Virus record (IMG/VR): IMGVR_UViG_3300042392_001665
Coordinates: 1 to 58,669 of that record
Length of the DNA: 58,669 nt
From: a virus
Direction: 5' to 3' (one strand)
The notes beneath the pieces are model-generated. The model searched no databases. It saw only the letters and a program-made list of their open reading frames with translations, and had not been told where the DNA came from. The position numbers and the translations under genes are program-made. Each line of letters opens with the position of its first letter. Position 1 is the stretch's first letter. Below are positions 30,901 through 40,183 of the stretch, one piece after another.

Positions 30901-32760
30901 GGAGGGTTAAAAAAATATACACCAGTTACATTTTATTGCAGATCTGTTGATGTTAAAGTTCAAGCATATCCTAAACCAACACAAATACCTGCTAAACCAG
31001 GAACGGCCATACCGGGTAAAGATGTTATTGGGCCCGAAAAAACAGATATTTTTGTTAATAAAATAAAACAAAATAAAAAACCACCATTAGATGTGGTTAA
31101 AAAACTTATAATGAAGACATTATCTGAATGTTTTTATTTTAAGAAGTTAGAAGAAACAGATCCTGTTGTTTTTAATTCTCTTAAACAAAAATTTAGATAT
31201 TTTCATCCTGCGTTTCACTCAATGACACCAGAAGGATTAAATGCTAGACTAACATTCTTACAACAATGTATTAGACCTGGTGACACTATACCAATTAAAG
31301 GATTAAATGCCGAAAGTAATGGTAATGTTGTTGATGCAAGAAACACAACCTTTGGCCCACCTCCTGTTTGTGTTTTAAGAATAGGGGATTTTTATCATTC
31401 AAAAATAGTTATTACAAATCTTAATATTACATTTGAAAATTCAACATGGGATTTAAATCCTGAGGGTATTGGGGTTCAACCAATGATAGCGGATGTTACA
31501 TTACAAATAAACTTTATTGGTGGTCAAGGTATTAAAGAACCGGTTGCAAAACTACAAAATGCGCTAAGCTCTAACTTCTATGCAAATACAGAAATATATG
31601 ACTATAGAGCAGATTCAACAGTTAATCAATCAGATCTTCAAGCATTCAATCTTGATTTCTTAGAAAAAATTGCTAATAAAGTTGAAACACCAAAGAATAC
31701 TGGTCTTGATGTTTCACAAAACCCTAAGAAAGAAGGAAAGTACGTTGGTACATTAACCAATGAGATGACGTACAAAGAAAATAGAGATAAACTATTAGTG
31801 GCAACAAATAATTACTTTGATAAATTCAAAGACACATACAATAAATTACTAACATCATATGGCAATGAAATGTTACCACTATTTATTTCACCAACATATA
31901 GAGTAACAAATCAGTTGGAGATACAAGATACTATTAGCTCAACATCATCAGTTACTTTACTTGGTAACTATCTTAAAACCAGGGATTTTGTAAATTTACA
32001 TGGTCGATTAGTAACAAAATTATTAGATAAGGTTTCCTCTTCTGATCATAATTTAGTTTTAGATTTAGGTATAGATCCAGTGTCTACTAAGTATGAGAGA
32101 TCAAGAACAATTATTGATTCATATGTTAAAAAAACGGTTACTGATTTTTTAAACTCAATTAGAGATGAAAAATTAATAAAAGATCTTGAAACAAATAGAA
32201 ATACATTAATTGAATTAATTGATGGTTTTAATTTTGTTATGGAAACGGCTGGTAAAGATGCAAGGATAGATAAAGAAGTTATTACCGTAGTAACATTAAC
32301 AGATTTTGATCATCAAAAGTTTTATAAACAATATGAAGATGCTGTTAATTTAATTAAAGATAAACATTCGATGTTTACATCTGATTTAAATTCAAGTGTT
32401 GATTTTGCGGACCCTTCTTTTACAGATGATTTATATAATAAAGTATTAGCTTTTATAATTAAAAATAAGGTAACTGATATTATTAAGGAGTATGAGAACT
32501 CACCAGATAAAAATTTATTTGATCAAAACGCAATAAACAAAATAGAAAAGAAAGTAAACAAATTCATTAAAAAAGCAACAGATATTGATGAAAAGAAATT
32601 TAAATATAAAAAGGTAGAAAATAAAAAAGATTTTAAACCATATGCGGCAACTCTTACTGGTTCAATAACAGGACCTCAACAAGAAAAAATAAAAAATGTG
32701 CATAGTTTAAAAGATAATTCAACAGAATCTAAATTAAACTTTTCTAAAGTAATTAAATAA
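27988..32760 (+). CDS. Giant baseplate tube protein, T4 gp48/gp54-like domains
   Basis: 1590 residues, several times the size of T4 gp48 (364) or gp54 (320). Residues ~555-680 (KKYMFSLENLSWKTSN; RVMWFPPYDLKVNE; FLGRPEPIYTYQNTERSGTV; SFKVIVDHPSILN) match the gp48/54-type pattern of baseplate tube initiators (W-F-P-P-Y…F-G/L-G-R-x-E-P…Y-T-Y-x-N-T-E-R-S-G). Residues ~1040-1215 carry a second related beta domain (PPVCVLRIGDFYHSKIVITN; NPEGIGVQPMIADVTLQI), which in relatives joins rings of hub and tube. A Thr/Pro/Gly linker lies near 715. The C-terminal third is helical, basic and Lys-rich. It is followed by gp53 with no gap (TAATG). Confidence 0.7.
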   Translation: MPSYLDFDATKGFRNELLAKTLNAPNGPQTFSSSNYPIQKTNSFPNKDQGDVILNQQTSRDAQIISTGTSNRFAPENGDYVVVEDVRNITSIDNVGIYPYFPINSGILGRGLIGALDSKNYEFESKLAKFANYHISESPDGPVQARIRQNLQTATLGRVRALDAFNGNLSTAVNLFTGKEKLIEKNYKITVAKTLAGKAIDFVQTIAGVEFPFSEIPGDYLSNPANPVINRPVPKTEFGKIFQDATGALGSLLGIQRRPKLSRKPSDLMIEYLSDGQKGILYNNLSFSTYAPNYTLSARSQNSSKIFNFVDRIASGINKIIGLEAPAGKAYIGDDRGNDVRDTIADFNNNKTRSPYYLSLLFDETATRLFHKEKNISERGAIPGKLTWYSINSKNKLGYGNLEYQSESSVFEETLSTKHTFRDDSILGKTQELLNSLPKDGGQSRSHVANVIDQTSRIFREGDTLLSRGSAIKYIDKSTGKEDGTEYCRVWTKDRSYMNYSDTMKRTGLIRKVEDSVLSTPWNLNIAPMSNGNGSFDQSSTNIDAVAGKVKKYMFSLENLSWKTSNKFGYTYDDLPYCERGPNGGRVMWFPPYDLKVNETNSANWDKNNFLGRPEPIYTYQNTERSGTVSFKVIVDHPSILNLLIKEITDEQAEEYLNSVFAGCQDIDFYTLVRKYTTLDRSDLELVQAYIDYYKNKNTFDILDSIEFRNIAGDVTTTPGTTTPGTGPSETLNPALNYSGILFFPNDIPFPQDDLYASEDYGQIYSGYTKQETKTIFNSTLNTELTKILTVDTTNNKSDRNTIYGSEAPTGTTASLVTRTQGQITTAFQLLENNYSSLTETLTGIKAELTKNNLKNIDIRIESSTSFVADEKYNIKLSYRRSDSVIKHILKTLSKNNDVPASVSKYWTKSKSELESKPSEVKEDLTIKLKDLGYGEDIVGDINISFTNKGENATRTGPEGYDCHKQEIKNTGGLKKYTPVTFYCRSVDVKVQAYPKPTQIPAKPGTAIPGKDVIGPEKTDIFVNKIKQNKKPPLDVVKKLIMKTLSECFYFKKLEETDPVVFNSLKQKFRYFHPAFHSMTPEGLNARLTFLQQCIRPGDTIPIKGLNAESNGNVVDARNTTFGPPPVCVLRIGDFYHSKIVITNLNITFENSTWDLNPEGIGVQPMIADVTLQINFIGGQGIKEPVAKLQNALSSNFYANTEIYDYRADSTVNQSDLQAFNLDFLEKIANKVETPKNTGLDVSQNPKKEGKYVGTLTNEMTYKENRDKLLVATNNYFDKFKDTYNKLLTSYGNEMLPLFISPTYRVTNQLEIQDTISSTSSVTLLGNYLKTRDFVNLHGRLVTKLLDKVSSSDHNLVLDLGIDPVSTKYERSRTIIDSYVKKTVTDFLNSIRDEKLIKDLETNRNTLIELIDGFNFVMETAGKDARIDKEVITVVTLTDFDHQKFYKQYEDAVNLIKDKHSMFTSDLNSSVDFADPSFTDDLYNKVLAFIIKNKVTDIIKEYENSPDKNLFDQNAINKIEKKVNKFIKKATDIDEKKFKYKKVENKKDFKPYAATLTGSITGPQQEKIKNVHSLKDNSTESKLNFSKVIK

Positions 32761-33080
32761 TGAGTCAATATTTTAACAGATATGAGTATTTTATAGAGGA
32801 TGGTGAATCTAAAATTGTACCCGGAATTGAAATACCATTAAAGTCAACCGATAAGTATGTTAAGTATATGAAGGGTAAAGATAGATTGGACAAAATGTCA
32901 CAGGAATACTATAATACACCACTTTTTGGTTGGTTAATCATGTTATCTAACCCAAAACTAGGGTCTCTCGAATTTGAGATACCCGATAATTCGATTGTCA
33001 GAATTCCGTTTCCTCTCATTAATTCTTTACAAGAATACAAAAAGAACGTAGAATTGTATAAACTATATTATGGGGAATAG
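32760..33080 (+). CDS. 53: Baseplate wedge protein, T4 gp53-like (LysM-type)
   Basis: 106 residues. KYVKYMKGKDRLDKMSQEYYNTPLFGWLIMLSNP then FEIPDNSIVRIPFPL is a LysM-like unit (D-x-L-D-x-(I/M)-(A/S)-x-x-Y-Y…W-x-I-x-x-x-N…I-P-x-x-x-x-L/V-R-I-P), the hallmark of gp53 wedge proteins. Such domains clasp neighbouring wedges. The start overlaps the upstream stop as TAATG, and its last 11 nt overlap the start of the hub gene, so the three baseplate proteins are made together. Confidence 0.75.
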   Translation: MSQYFNRYEYFIEDGESKIVPGIEIPLKSTDKYVKYMKGKDRLDKMSQEYYNTPLFGWLIMLSNPKLGSLEFEIPDNSIVRIPFPLINSLQEYKKNVELYKLYYGE

Positions 33081-36000
33081 TAATTTAAATCAAAATGAAA
33101 ACATATTAGTAGTAGTTGATCAGCAAAATATTGTGCACGTTGATCCTAATACAATTATTGATCAAAATGGTCAACTACAAAGTAGATTAGTTGATCATGA
33201 AAACTTAGTCATGTATGTTAATTTAGAAGCCGATTTAGTTCCTAGAAGTATTTTTTATTCGGATTCAGAAAAAAATACACTAACATCACTAGCATCGGGG
33301 ACCTTTAATATGATGCGAAATCAAGGTGATAAAAATGAATTTGAAAACAATTTTGACACTAATTGGACAGAAACTTTTGTTCCAATATCATCAAAGCAAG
33401 ATACAATTAATGCGGTTATAAATGCTTTTGCTGGTACAAACTTAAACAGATCAACAACGTATGATCCTTCAGCACAAACATTTGGAATTGAAAGCATTAA
33501 CATTGTTGTTAAAGGGCCTAATAATATTCCACAAGTATCAATAAATTTTCTTGATGTTAGAGGTAAGACATTATTTGATTCGCCAGACAATTCCCCATAC
33601 AAAGCTTTTTTCCATCAACCATGGCCAATATTTTATTTAACGGTTAAGGGGTTTTATGGTAAAGCAATAAGATATCGAATTCAACTTGTCGATTTTAAAA
33701 CTAAATTTAATGGTAATACAGGTAATTTTGAAATATCAACAAAATTCGTTGGCTCAACATACGCCTTTTTAAATGATATTTTACTTGCAAATATTGTTAA
33801 CGCACCATACATGTATATGGTGGAATCTAGCGAACCATATAGAACAAACAATAAAACAGGTTTTGTTGAGAAAAAAATATCTAAAACAACAAAAGGCTAT
33901 TCTATTTTAAAATCGGTTTATTCAGATTATAAAGCAAAGGGATACATTCCTAAAGATTTCCCCGTTAAAACTCTTAGGGAACTTTTAATGACAGCAACAG
34001 GTATAGAAAGTATTATCGAGACGGCTCTTTTTAGTCAAACCGTTAATCCAGATGTATTAAGTGATGTGGCAGAATTTGATAAGCTTTTAGGTAATTTAGA
34101 AAATATGGTGATATCTTGGTCTAATAGATATCTAACAAAAACAGAAGAAAAAACAAAAGACGGAGATTTTTATTATCCTTTAAATAAAACAACAAGTGAT
34201 AGGACTCAAACCTCTACCGGCCCAGCTAATGCTGATATCGTCAGTGGAACTACAAATAATTCATCACTAAAAAGTAAAATAGACAAATATATTATTGATC
34301 TAGAAAACAATGTTGCGTTTGGTAAACTTGCGGGGTCTAAAGAAATAAAAAATAAGGATTCGATAAAAACTAAAACAATTTCACTAAATTCTATAAGAAA
34401 CATAACCGATTTTTTCTTTTTTGAAGATGGAAAATATTGGGTATCAAATGAGAAATTAGTTGATAGGATTAAAAAAATTCAAAACGAGTTTATTACAAGT
34501 AGAGAATCTGTTGAAAAAGGTGTTGAAGATGCCATGAACACCGTTATTCAAAACAATGAAGGTGGTTTTGGGTTTAAACCAACAATTAGAAACATATTCG
34601 CAGTTATTTTAGCTAATGCCGATACCTATATCCGATTAATGAAAGATGTTCATAGAAAAGCTATACAACGATCTGAATTTAGAAAAAAAGAAATCATTGG
34701 TATTAGCGATAATAAAGATGAAGTAATTTATCCTTGGCCAGAAGTTAAAAAGAAAGGTAATAAAGAATCATATTCTTTTTATTACCCGGCTGACAGCCAA
34801 GTTGTTGAATCAACAAAGGGTAAGAATTTTTCTCTTTGGCCAGAAGTTGAGTTTGTTGAAACATATAATAGTGTTGCAACAAAAAGAGTTGACGCAGAAA
34901 GCGGTAAAGAAATTTTCCCATCAGATCTCATGTTTGTTTTTGATGGTAAAGATGAGTCAAGAGAAGTTAGAGCTGTCAGCACGTTATTCAAAATAAATGA
35001 CAAATATCCATATACTGACAAATCACTATCATCGATATTATATGAAATTTTTGAAAGAGCACACTACATAACATCATATAACAATTTCACAACAGATAAG
35101 GTAATAAGCGAGATATGCAATAAAGAGTTTGAAACCTTAAGTAGTGCTATAGATGGTGATGTTGATGTTAGAGAAGTTTTAAGTCAACAAATTAAGGGTA
35201 AACAAGAATTGGTTAATTTTATGTTTTCTTATTCTAAAAATGAAAGATACCCCTACTATCAAGATAGACTCCCAACTATTGATTATATAAAAGAACTTGT
35301 AGATAGGGATTTTGACATTATTGAATATAATGGCGCTGTAACAAATAGCGTTACAGATAGTGCATATCCAGAATTACAAGATTATCTTAATAATTACGTG
35401 GTTGATCCATATAGATTAAAAGAATTTCCATTTAATTCAACTCTTTATCAATCCTATATTGGAAATAAAGTTTTAAAAGAAAGTGACTACAAATATGTTA
35501 ACATCTTAAAGGTAAATCAAGATGATAATTTTATTAGTTCACCTATTAATTCAGAATCATGGATTTTAAGTGCGTTCACTAAAAATATTTTTACACAAAA
35601 AATAACACTTAGTGGGCAAACAAGAAATTTACTTAATACCCCATATTTTCACAAACAGTTATATAATGACTTTTTTAAAGGTGGCGTATCCGAAAGATAT
35701 GTTGGTTCTGCTTATATTCTGTTAAACTCATTACCATTTAAAGATCTAGACGATATTATAGATTTTAATGGGAATAAAATTTTGATGTCTTCTTTATTTA
35801 AAGAAGTTGCAGCGACACATTACGTTCCATATTATCTAATATTAAAGTGGGGTTCGATATATCATAGATATAAGAAACAGTTAAAAGAAGGAATAGATAT
35901 TTTAAGTGGAGTAACAACATCAATAAACGGATCTACCTTTTTTGATAATGGAACAAACGTTACTTTTAATCTAAGTGGTATAACACCATCAATGAGTGCT

Positions 36001-38835
36001 GTTACATATTCGTCTAACTCATATCTTGGGGTATATCCATATTATCATGGTATATTTCATCAAATTGTTAATGGATATAGTTTTTATAACCCATCTGGTT
36101 TTACAAAAACAAGTGCAACAGCTGTTAACGCTAGTTCAGAATACAATGGTGTAATAACTAGTGGAATTACAAAATATCTTTTAGAGAGACCCGCAACTAA
36201 AAGTGGATTTACTGCCACATCATTAGTTGATAACTCTAAGTTCAAGTCCACAGATATTAGGTACACGATATTACCATCCAATGGTGCATCAAAAATTAGT
36301 AATATAGTTGATGACTTTCCAAATCTATTACAAGATTCTTTTAGAATTATATTGGATGATAGTGATTTAACAAAACATCCCTTATATAATCTTTTATATT
36401 TTCCTCAATACAATGAGTCCTTTAAAACAACAAATAATTTATTTTCACTAACAGGAACTAAGAAAAAGGTTGTTGATCTAATTGCAACGTTTACTCCTAA
36501 AATGTTAGATGAGTTTGAAACCATGTTTTTAGAGTTTTCTTCATTAGATTTAGACATTGACAAACCAAATACTAGTACACATGATTACACATCTTTTCAA
36601 GAAATATTAAAAGAAATATGTAGCATTGATAAAACGGGTATTGATTTTACTGTTGATGGTGCTAGAGAAAAGGTCATTCAGGCACAAAATACTAGATTAG
36701 AAGCCTTAACAAAAAATTTATTAGCTAATAAGAATTTAAAAAAGTTAATTATTGGTAATCCAAAACAAATTGATAATTTTATTATAAATGGGTTTGTTGG
36801 AAAATCTAAATCATATCGCCCAAACATATTTGATTCATCACAGCTAACAGTAGCCAATAAAAAATTAATAGAATTATATATTGGTGAAAACATTACAGGT
36901 TCAACTTATAGTGGTATAACCAATTTATATGAGAACTTCTTTCAGGTTAACGATATTGAGGTTTCAGAAGAAAACATTTATTCTTATAGAGAACTATCTA
37001 GAATATATGCTGGATGGGTTAAAGATGGAAAAACAACTGATCAATTTTTTATCCCAACAAACACAGGGTTTAAAGCATACATAAAGGATAATATTTTTGA
37101 TCCACAGGACGTTAAACTTAGAAATTTTTTACAAACACTTATAGGTAAGTTTAGTAAGGGGTTAGCTAAAGAGAAAAACAAAGAAAAAATAACAGTATAT
37201 CATGGTTACAATGAAGCCAAAACAACAAAATTAGATTTATATCAATATTTTAAATCTTTTAATGATAAATGGATTGCTGGTAATGCTGTCGGTCAAAGAC
37301 ATTTAATGGACGAATTTTTATTCTTAGATAGAGCAAATGTAGACATTGGAGACAAGGCATACATAAGTTTAGAAAGATTAATTTCATTAGGTAGTGAAAA
37401 AAACGCAAAAATAGATTTATATAGTGCAATATCAACCTTAATACAAGGAACAAATTTTGATATGAGACCTTTACCGGCTTATGTGAATTTTTATGGTACC
37501 AATACTAGTAATAAAAAAAGAATAATACCATCTAAAAATTTAGCTAGAAATCTATTTGGTACATTTTTAGATGTTGATTATCAAGAATCATCACCAAAAA
37601 TTATTTTACAATATATTAACAAGACATCCCAATATTTGGATATGGCTAGGGTTAATAAAGAGTATAAATTTAAAACCGATAGTTTTGATATTAAAGATAC
37701 GAATAACAACCCTTTACTTGTTGAACCAAGAATATTCATGGATACAGACACCGCAAATTCAAATAGGGTTGTTTCATTTGAAGTTAATTTTGGTGATCAG
37801 GCACAGGGTGTTTTTAAAAGTATATCACTAGATCAAAGCACATATAAAAACACAAACGAGAGTGCACTTGCTCAAGAAAGATTAGCAAGATCACAAGGTG
37901 GTGGTGGAACACATTCTGTTGATGTTGGATTGTTTGACATTTATAAAACGGCGTCTTATCAATGTAGTGTTACCTGTATGGGTAACGTTATGTTACAACC
38001 TACAATGTATTTTTTTCTAGCAAATGTTCCCATGTTTAATGGTACGTACTTAATATTTGATGTTAGTCACTCAATAAAAGCGGGTCAATTTGAAACATCA
38101 TTTACCGGGGTTAGAATTTCAAATAGCACACTTCCATCTCTTGATAGTACATTTATGTCAAGTTATAGACCATTATTTAGTAGACTATTATCGTCTGCTG
38201 TTAAAAAGAAACAAAAAACTAATCCAAAAGTTACAACAGAAAGAGTAATAACAACTAAGGATAAACAAAGCTTTAGTGTTGATCCAGGATCGGCCGTTGC
38301 TAATGAAGATTTATCAAAAATAATTGTTAATGAATCTGGTTTATTACATGATATTATACCATTTAATGGTGCTAAAATAGGTAATTTAACAGAAAAGTAT
38401 ATTCAGTTTATTCAACCTACAAAGGGTCAACTTTGGCTTAGAACTAGAGTGGCATTATTTGGTGGATCAAATTATGATCCAACTGGGGAATTAGACTTAG
38501 TTAGTGGTTGGAAAGCATACCCAAATGTTATTAAAAAATATTCTGATATTAAAGAAAGCCTATTTGATTATTATTCAATTAGACTTGTTTTAAACAACAC
38601 TAACAAGGAAAAAATATTTAAGTTTAACACCGAGTTTTATAACCCATCTGCAGGTGTGACATATAAACTGGTTACCGATGTGAACCCATCTACAGGTAGA
38701 TTTGATGGCCCAGTACACAGCGGACCGGACATAACTGACCCTAAAGCTGGTATATATGGTATAGCTATGTGCGCAAAGCTTATGAAGAAATTAAAATTAA
38801 AGGAAGGGGATGTTGTGTATTTTAGATTAACTTAA
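33070..38835 (+). CDS. Very large baseplate hub-type protein (T4 gp27/gpD-like domain)
   Basis: 1921 residues, the largest gene in the window. Residues ~140-250 (SINIVVKGPNNIPQVSINFLD; FFHQPWPIFYLTVKGFYG; YRIQLVDFKTKFN; VGSTYAFLNDI) form a beta unit of the kind found in baseplate hub-tube proteins. Residues ~1625-1700 (YQCSVTCMGNVMLQPTMYFF; NVPMFNGTYLIFDVSHSIKA; FETSFTGVRISN) match the hub fold of gp27/gpD/VgrG relatives. The last ~90 residues, with YGIAMCAKLMKKLKLKEGD, look like a small beta-barrel. It probably forms the central hub together with a spike encoded elsewhere. Start overlaps gp53 by 11 nt. Confidence 0.65.
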   Translation: MGNSNLNQNENILVVVDQQNIVHVDPNTIIDQNGQLQSRLVDHENLVMYVNLEADLVPRSIFYSDSEKNTLTSLASGTFNMMRNQGDKNEFENNFDTNWTETFVPISSKQDTINAVINAFAGTNLNRSTTYDPSAQTFGIESINIVVKGPNNIPQVSINFLDVRGKTLFDSPDNSPYKAFFHQPWPIFYLTVKGFYGKAIRYRIQLVDFKTKFNGNTGNFEISTKFVGSTYAFLNDILLANIVNAPYMYMVESSEPYRTNNKTGFVEKKISKTTKGYSILKSVYSDYKAKGYIPKDFPVKTLRELLMTATGIESIIETALFSQTVNPDVLSDVAEFDKLLGNLENMVISWSNRYLTKTEEKTKDGDFYYPLNKTTSDRTQTSTGPANADIVSGTTNNSSLKSKIDKYIIDLENNVAFGKLAGSKEIKNKDSIKTKTISLNSIRNITDFFFFEDGKYWVSNEKLVDRIKKIQNEFITSRESVEKGVEDAMNTVIQNNEGGFGFKPTIRNIFAVILANADTYIRLMKDVHRKAIQRSEFRKKEIIGISDNKDEVIYPWPEVKKKGNKESYSFYYPADSQVVESTKGKNFSLWPEVEFVETYNSVATKRVDAESGKEIFPSDLMFVFDGKDESREVRAVSTLFKINDKYPYTDKSLSSILYEIFERAHYITSYNNFTTDKVISEICNKEFETLSSAIDGDVDVREVLSQQIKGKQELVNFMFSYSKNERYPYYQDRLPTIDYIKELVDRDFDIIEYNGAVTNSVTDSAYPELQDYLNNYVVDPYRLKEFPFNSTLYQSYIGNKVLKESDYKYVNILKVNQDDNFISSPINSESWILSAFTKNIFTQKITLSGQTRNLLNTPYFHKQLYNDFFKGGVSERYVGSAYILLNSLPFKDLDDIIDFNGNKILMSSLFKEVAATHYVPYYLILKWGSIYHRYKKQLKEGIDILSGVTTSINGSTFFDNGTNVTFNLSGITPSMSAVTYSSNSYLGVYPYYHGIFHQIVNGYSFYNPSGFTKTSATAVNASSEYNGVITSGITKYLLERPATKSGFTATSLVDNSKFKSTDIRYTILPSNGASKISNIVDDFPNLLQDSFRIILDDSDLTKHPLYNLLYFPQYNESFKTTNNLFSLTGTKKKVVDLIATFTPKMLDEFETMFLEFSSLDLDIDKPNTSTHDYTSFQEILKEICSIDKTGIDFTVDGAREKVIQAQNTRLEALTKNLLANKNLKKLIIGNPKQIDNFIINGFVGKSKSYRPNIFDSSQLTVANKKLIELYIGENITGSTYSGITNLYENFFQVNDIEVSEENIYSYRELSRIYAGWVKDGKTTDQFFIPTNTGFKAYIKDNIFDPQDVKLRNFLQTLIGKFSKGLAKEKNKEKITVYHGYNEAKTTKLDLYQYFKSFNDKWIAGNAVGQRHLMDEFLFLDRANVDIGDKAYISLERLISLGSEKNAKIDLYSAISTLIQGTNFDMRPLPAYVNFYGTNTSNKKRIIPSKNLARNLFGTFLDVDYQESSPKIILQYINKTSQYLDMARVNKEYKFKTDSFDIKDTNNNPLLVEPRIFMDTDTANSNRVVSFEVNFGDQAQGVFKSISLDQSTYKNTNESALAQERLARSQGGGGTHSVDVGLFDIYKTASYQCSVTCMGNVMLQPTMYFFLANVPMFNGTYLIFDVSHSIKAGQFETSFTGVRISNSTLPSLDSTFMSSYRPLFSRLLSSAVKKKQKTNPKVTTERVITTKDKQSFSVDPGSAVANEDLSKIIVNESGLLHDIIPFNGAKIGNLTEKYIQFIQPTKGQLWLRTRVALFGGSNYDPTGELDLVSGWKAYPNVIKKYSDIKESLFDYYSIRLVLNNTNKEKIFKFNTEFYNPSAGVTYKLVTDVNPSTGRFDGPVHSGPDITDPKAGIYGIAMCAKLMKKLKLKEGDVVYFRLT

Positions 38836-38856
38836 GAAAAATACCAATTATTGAAG

Positions 38857-38864
38857 TATTTATA
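38857..38864 (+). promoter_or_regulatory. Late promoter-like TATTTATA
   Basis: GAAGTATTTATAGGTATATATTTTAACACTATG: the octamer ends 18 nt before the ATG of the 65-residue gene, right after the hub stop. Confidence 0.55.
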
Positions 38865-38882
38865 GGTATATATTTTAACACT

Positions 38883-39080
38883 ATGGAAAAAATAAATAAA
38901 TCAGTAGATCAGTTTTTGAACCAAAAGGTTTCAAAACAAGTATCAAATGACTCAATGGAGAGAGAAGAATGTGATTTACAAACTGGCGAATGCTATGTTA
39001 TTAGATCAAAAGATGGTATCGTTGAAAGAATAAATAAAAAATACATTACCGAAGACGGTAGACAACTATTACAAGACTAA
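38883..39080 (+). CDS. Small hypothetical protein
   Basis: 65 residues: MEKINKSVDQFLNQKVSK…, then a compact beta part EECDLQTGECYVIRSKDGIVERINKKYI. Two Cys (ECDLQTGEC) might form a pair. First gene after the promoter-like motif, 4 nt before the next start. Not recognised; its company suggests a small late structural or assembly factor. Confidence 0.7.
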   Translation: MEKINKSVDQFLNQKVSKQVSNDSMEREECDLQTGECYVIRSKDGIVERINKKYITEDGRQLLQD

Positions 39081-39084
39081 TGCT

Positions 39085-39723
39085 ATGTTAGAACAAAAAC
39101 TTTTAGAAGAAATAAATAGATATAAATCTATTAACAAAAACGCAAAATCACTTTATTTAATTGATGAGCAAGAATTACCGCCAGCACCACCAGCACCAGA
39201 CATGGCAGCAGGTGACACAGGTACTGAAGATCTTCCAATGGCAGAGCCAACAGGCGCGCCTGAAGCTGGATCTCTACCAGATTCACCAGAAACATCAAGC
39301 ACAGAAGAGGTGGATGTTACTGATTTAGTTAACATGACTAAAAACATTAAAAACGAATTAGAAGCATCTAAAGGTGAACAAAGCGGTGTTATGCAACAAA
39401 TGGATGCGGTATTCAGTAAGTTAGATGATCTTGAGATTAAATTAGGTAATATGGACGCGGTTATCGCTAAAATTGACCAACTAGGTGCAAAGATAGATGA
39501 TGCTAAACCACAAACACCTCAGGAAAAATTGGAAATGCGTTCTTTGGACTCATATCCTTTTAATGAGAAACCACAAGAGTTTTTTGCACATAAACAACAA
39601 GAAATGAGAGCTAGCGGTAAAAACGAATATGTTTTAACTAAAAGTGACATTCAAAATTATTCCAAAGAAGATGTGACAACATCATTTAATCCTTTTGAAG
39701 ATGAACAACAACCTCAGTTCTAA
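39085..39723 (+). CDS. Acidic coiled-coil protein with Ala/Pro-rich linker
   Basis: 212 residues in three parts: an N-terminal helix (LEQKLLEEINRYKSIN), a low-complexity Pro/Ala/Glu linker (ELPPAPPAPDMAAGDTGTED…), and a helical coiled coil (VDVTDLVNMTKNIKNELEAS; QMDAVFSKLDDLEIKLGNMD; AVIAKIDQLGAKIDDA), ending in EKPQEFFAHKQQEMR and a polar tail. Such architecture (coiled coil on a flexible stalk) is common for scaffolds and minor virion proteins. Its 3' end overlaps the Dps-like start by 23 nt. Not recognised. Confidence 0.7.
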   Translation: MLEQKLLEEINRYKSINKNAKSLYLIDEQELPPAPPAPDMAAGDTGTEDLPMAEPTGAPEAGSLPDSPETSSTEEVDVTDLVNMTKNIKNELEASKGEQSGVMQQMDAVFSKLDDLEIKLGNMDAVIAKIDQLGAKIDDAKPQTPQEKLEMRSLDSYPFNEKPQEFFAHKQQEMRASGKNEYVLTKSDIQNYSKEDVTTSFNPFEDEQQPQF

Positions 39724-40081
39724 TGTAAATTTATTTCTAGGTTTGCAGTGCCAATTTAAGATAATGCATTGGCAGACAAAGGGTTATGCTAGACACCAAG
39801 CATTTGGTAATATTTATGACACCTTAGATGATCTAATAGATACCTATGTTGAGGTTTCAATGGGTAAATTTGGTAGATTTGTGTTAGATGAATCAACTAG
39901 AAATATTGAAATATTTAACCTACAAGATATTGAAATCGTTAAGTTCATTCAAAAAATAAAACAATTTTTAATTGAGCTAGGTAAGGAATTATCACCAGAA
40001 AGTGATACCGACTTATTGAACATAAAAGATGAGATGCTTGCAGAAGTCAATAAATTAGCCTATCTTTTGACCTTAGAATAG
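39701..40081 (+). CDS. Ferritin/Dps-like small helical protein (DUF5856-like)
   Basis: 126 residues from ATG 39701 (a TTG two codons upstream is less likely). NLFLGLQCQFKIMHWQTKGYARHQAFGNIYDTLDDLIDTYVEVSMGKFGR has the Dps-style first helices: LHWQT-like HWQT, then H-x-A-F-x-x-x-Y-D-x-L-D-D-L-I-D. His and Asp/Glu sit where ferroxidase ligands would be. I associate it with DUF5856, seen in marine phages. Only two full helices plus a short C-terminal pair are present, so it is shorter than true Dps. Role (iron binding, DNA protection or structural) is open. Last gene before the terminator. Confidence 0.65.
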   Translation: MNNNLSSNVNLFLGLQCQFKIMHWQTKGYARHQAFGNIYDTLDDLIDTYVEVSMGKFGRFVLDESTRNIEIFNLQDIEIVKFIQKIKQFLIELGKELSPESDTDLLNIKDEMLAEVNKLAYLLTLE

Positions 40082-40111
40082 TCATAAAAATATTTTTTAT
40101 AAAAAAGTAAG

Positions 40112-40138
40112 ACCGGATTTTTTAATCCGGTTTTTTTT
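40112..40138 (+). terminator. Strong rho-independent terminator closing the tail operon
   Basis: ACCGGATT-TTTT-AATCCGGT, an 8-bp perfect stem with a 4-base loop, followed by eight T. It separates the late tail genes from the replication module. Confidence 0.9.
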
Positions 40139-40183
40139 ATGTATATTTTGATATAAGATTTTTAACAATTAAAAAAAACTATT

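Noticed and set aside
40141-40183. Bacteroidota-type promoter (TAnnTTTG) before gp32, gp43 and the HAD-like gene
   Set aside because: Each candidate (TATATTTTG, TAGTTTTTG, TATCTTTTG) has one extra base between TA and TTTG, and in this AT-rich DNA the match is too weak to report.
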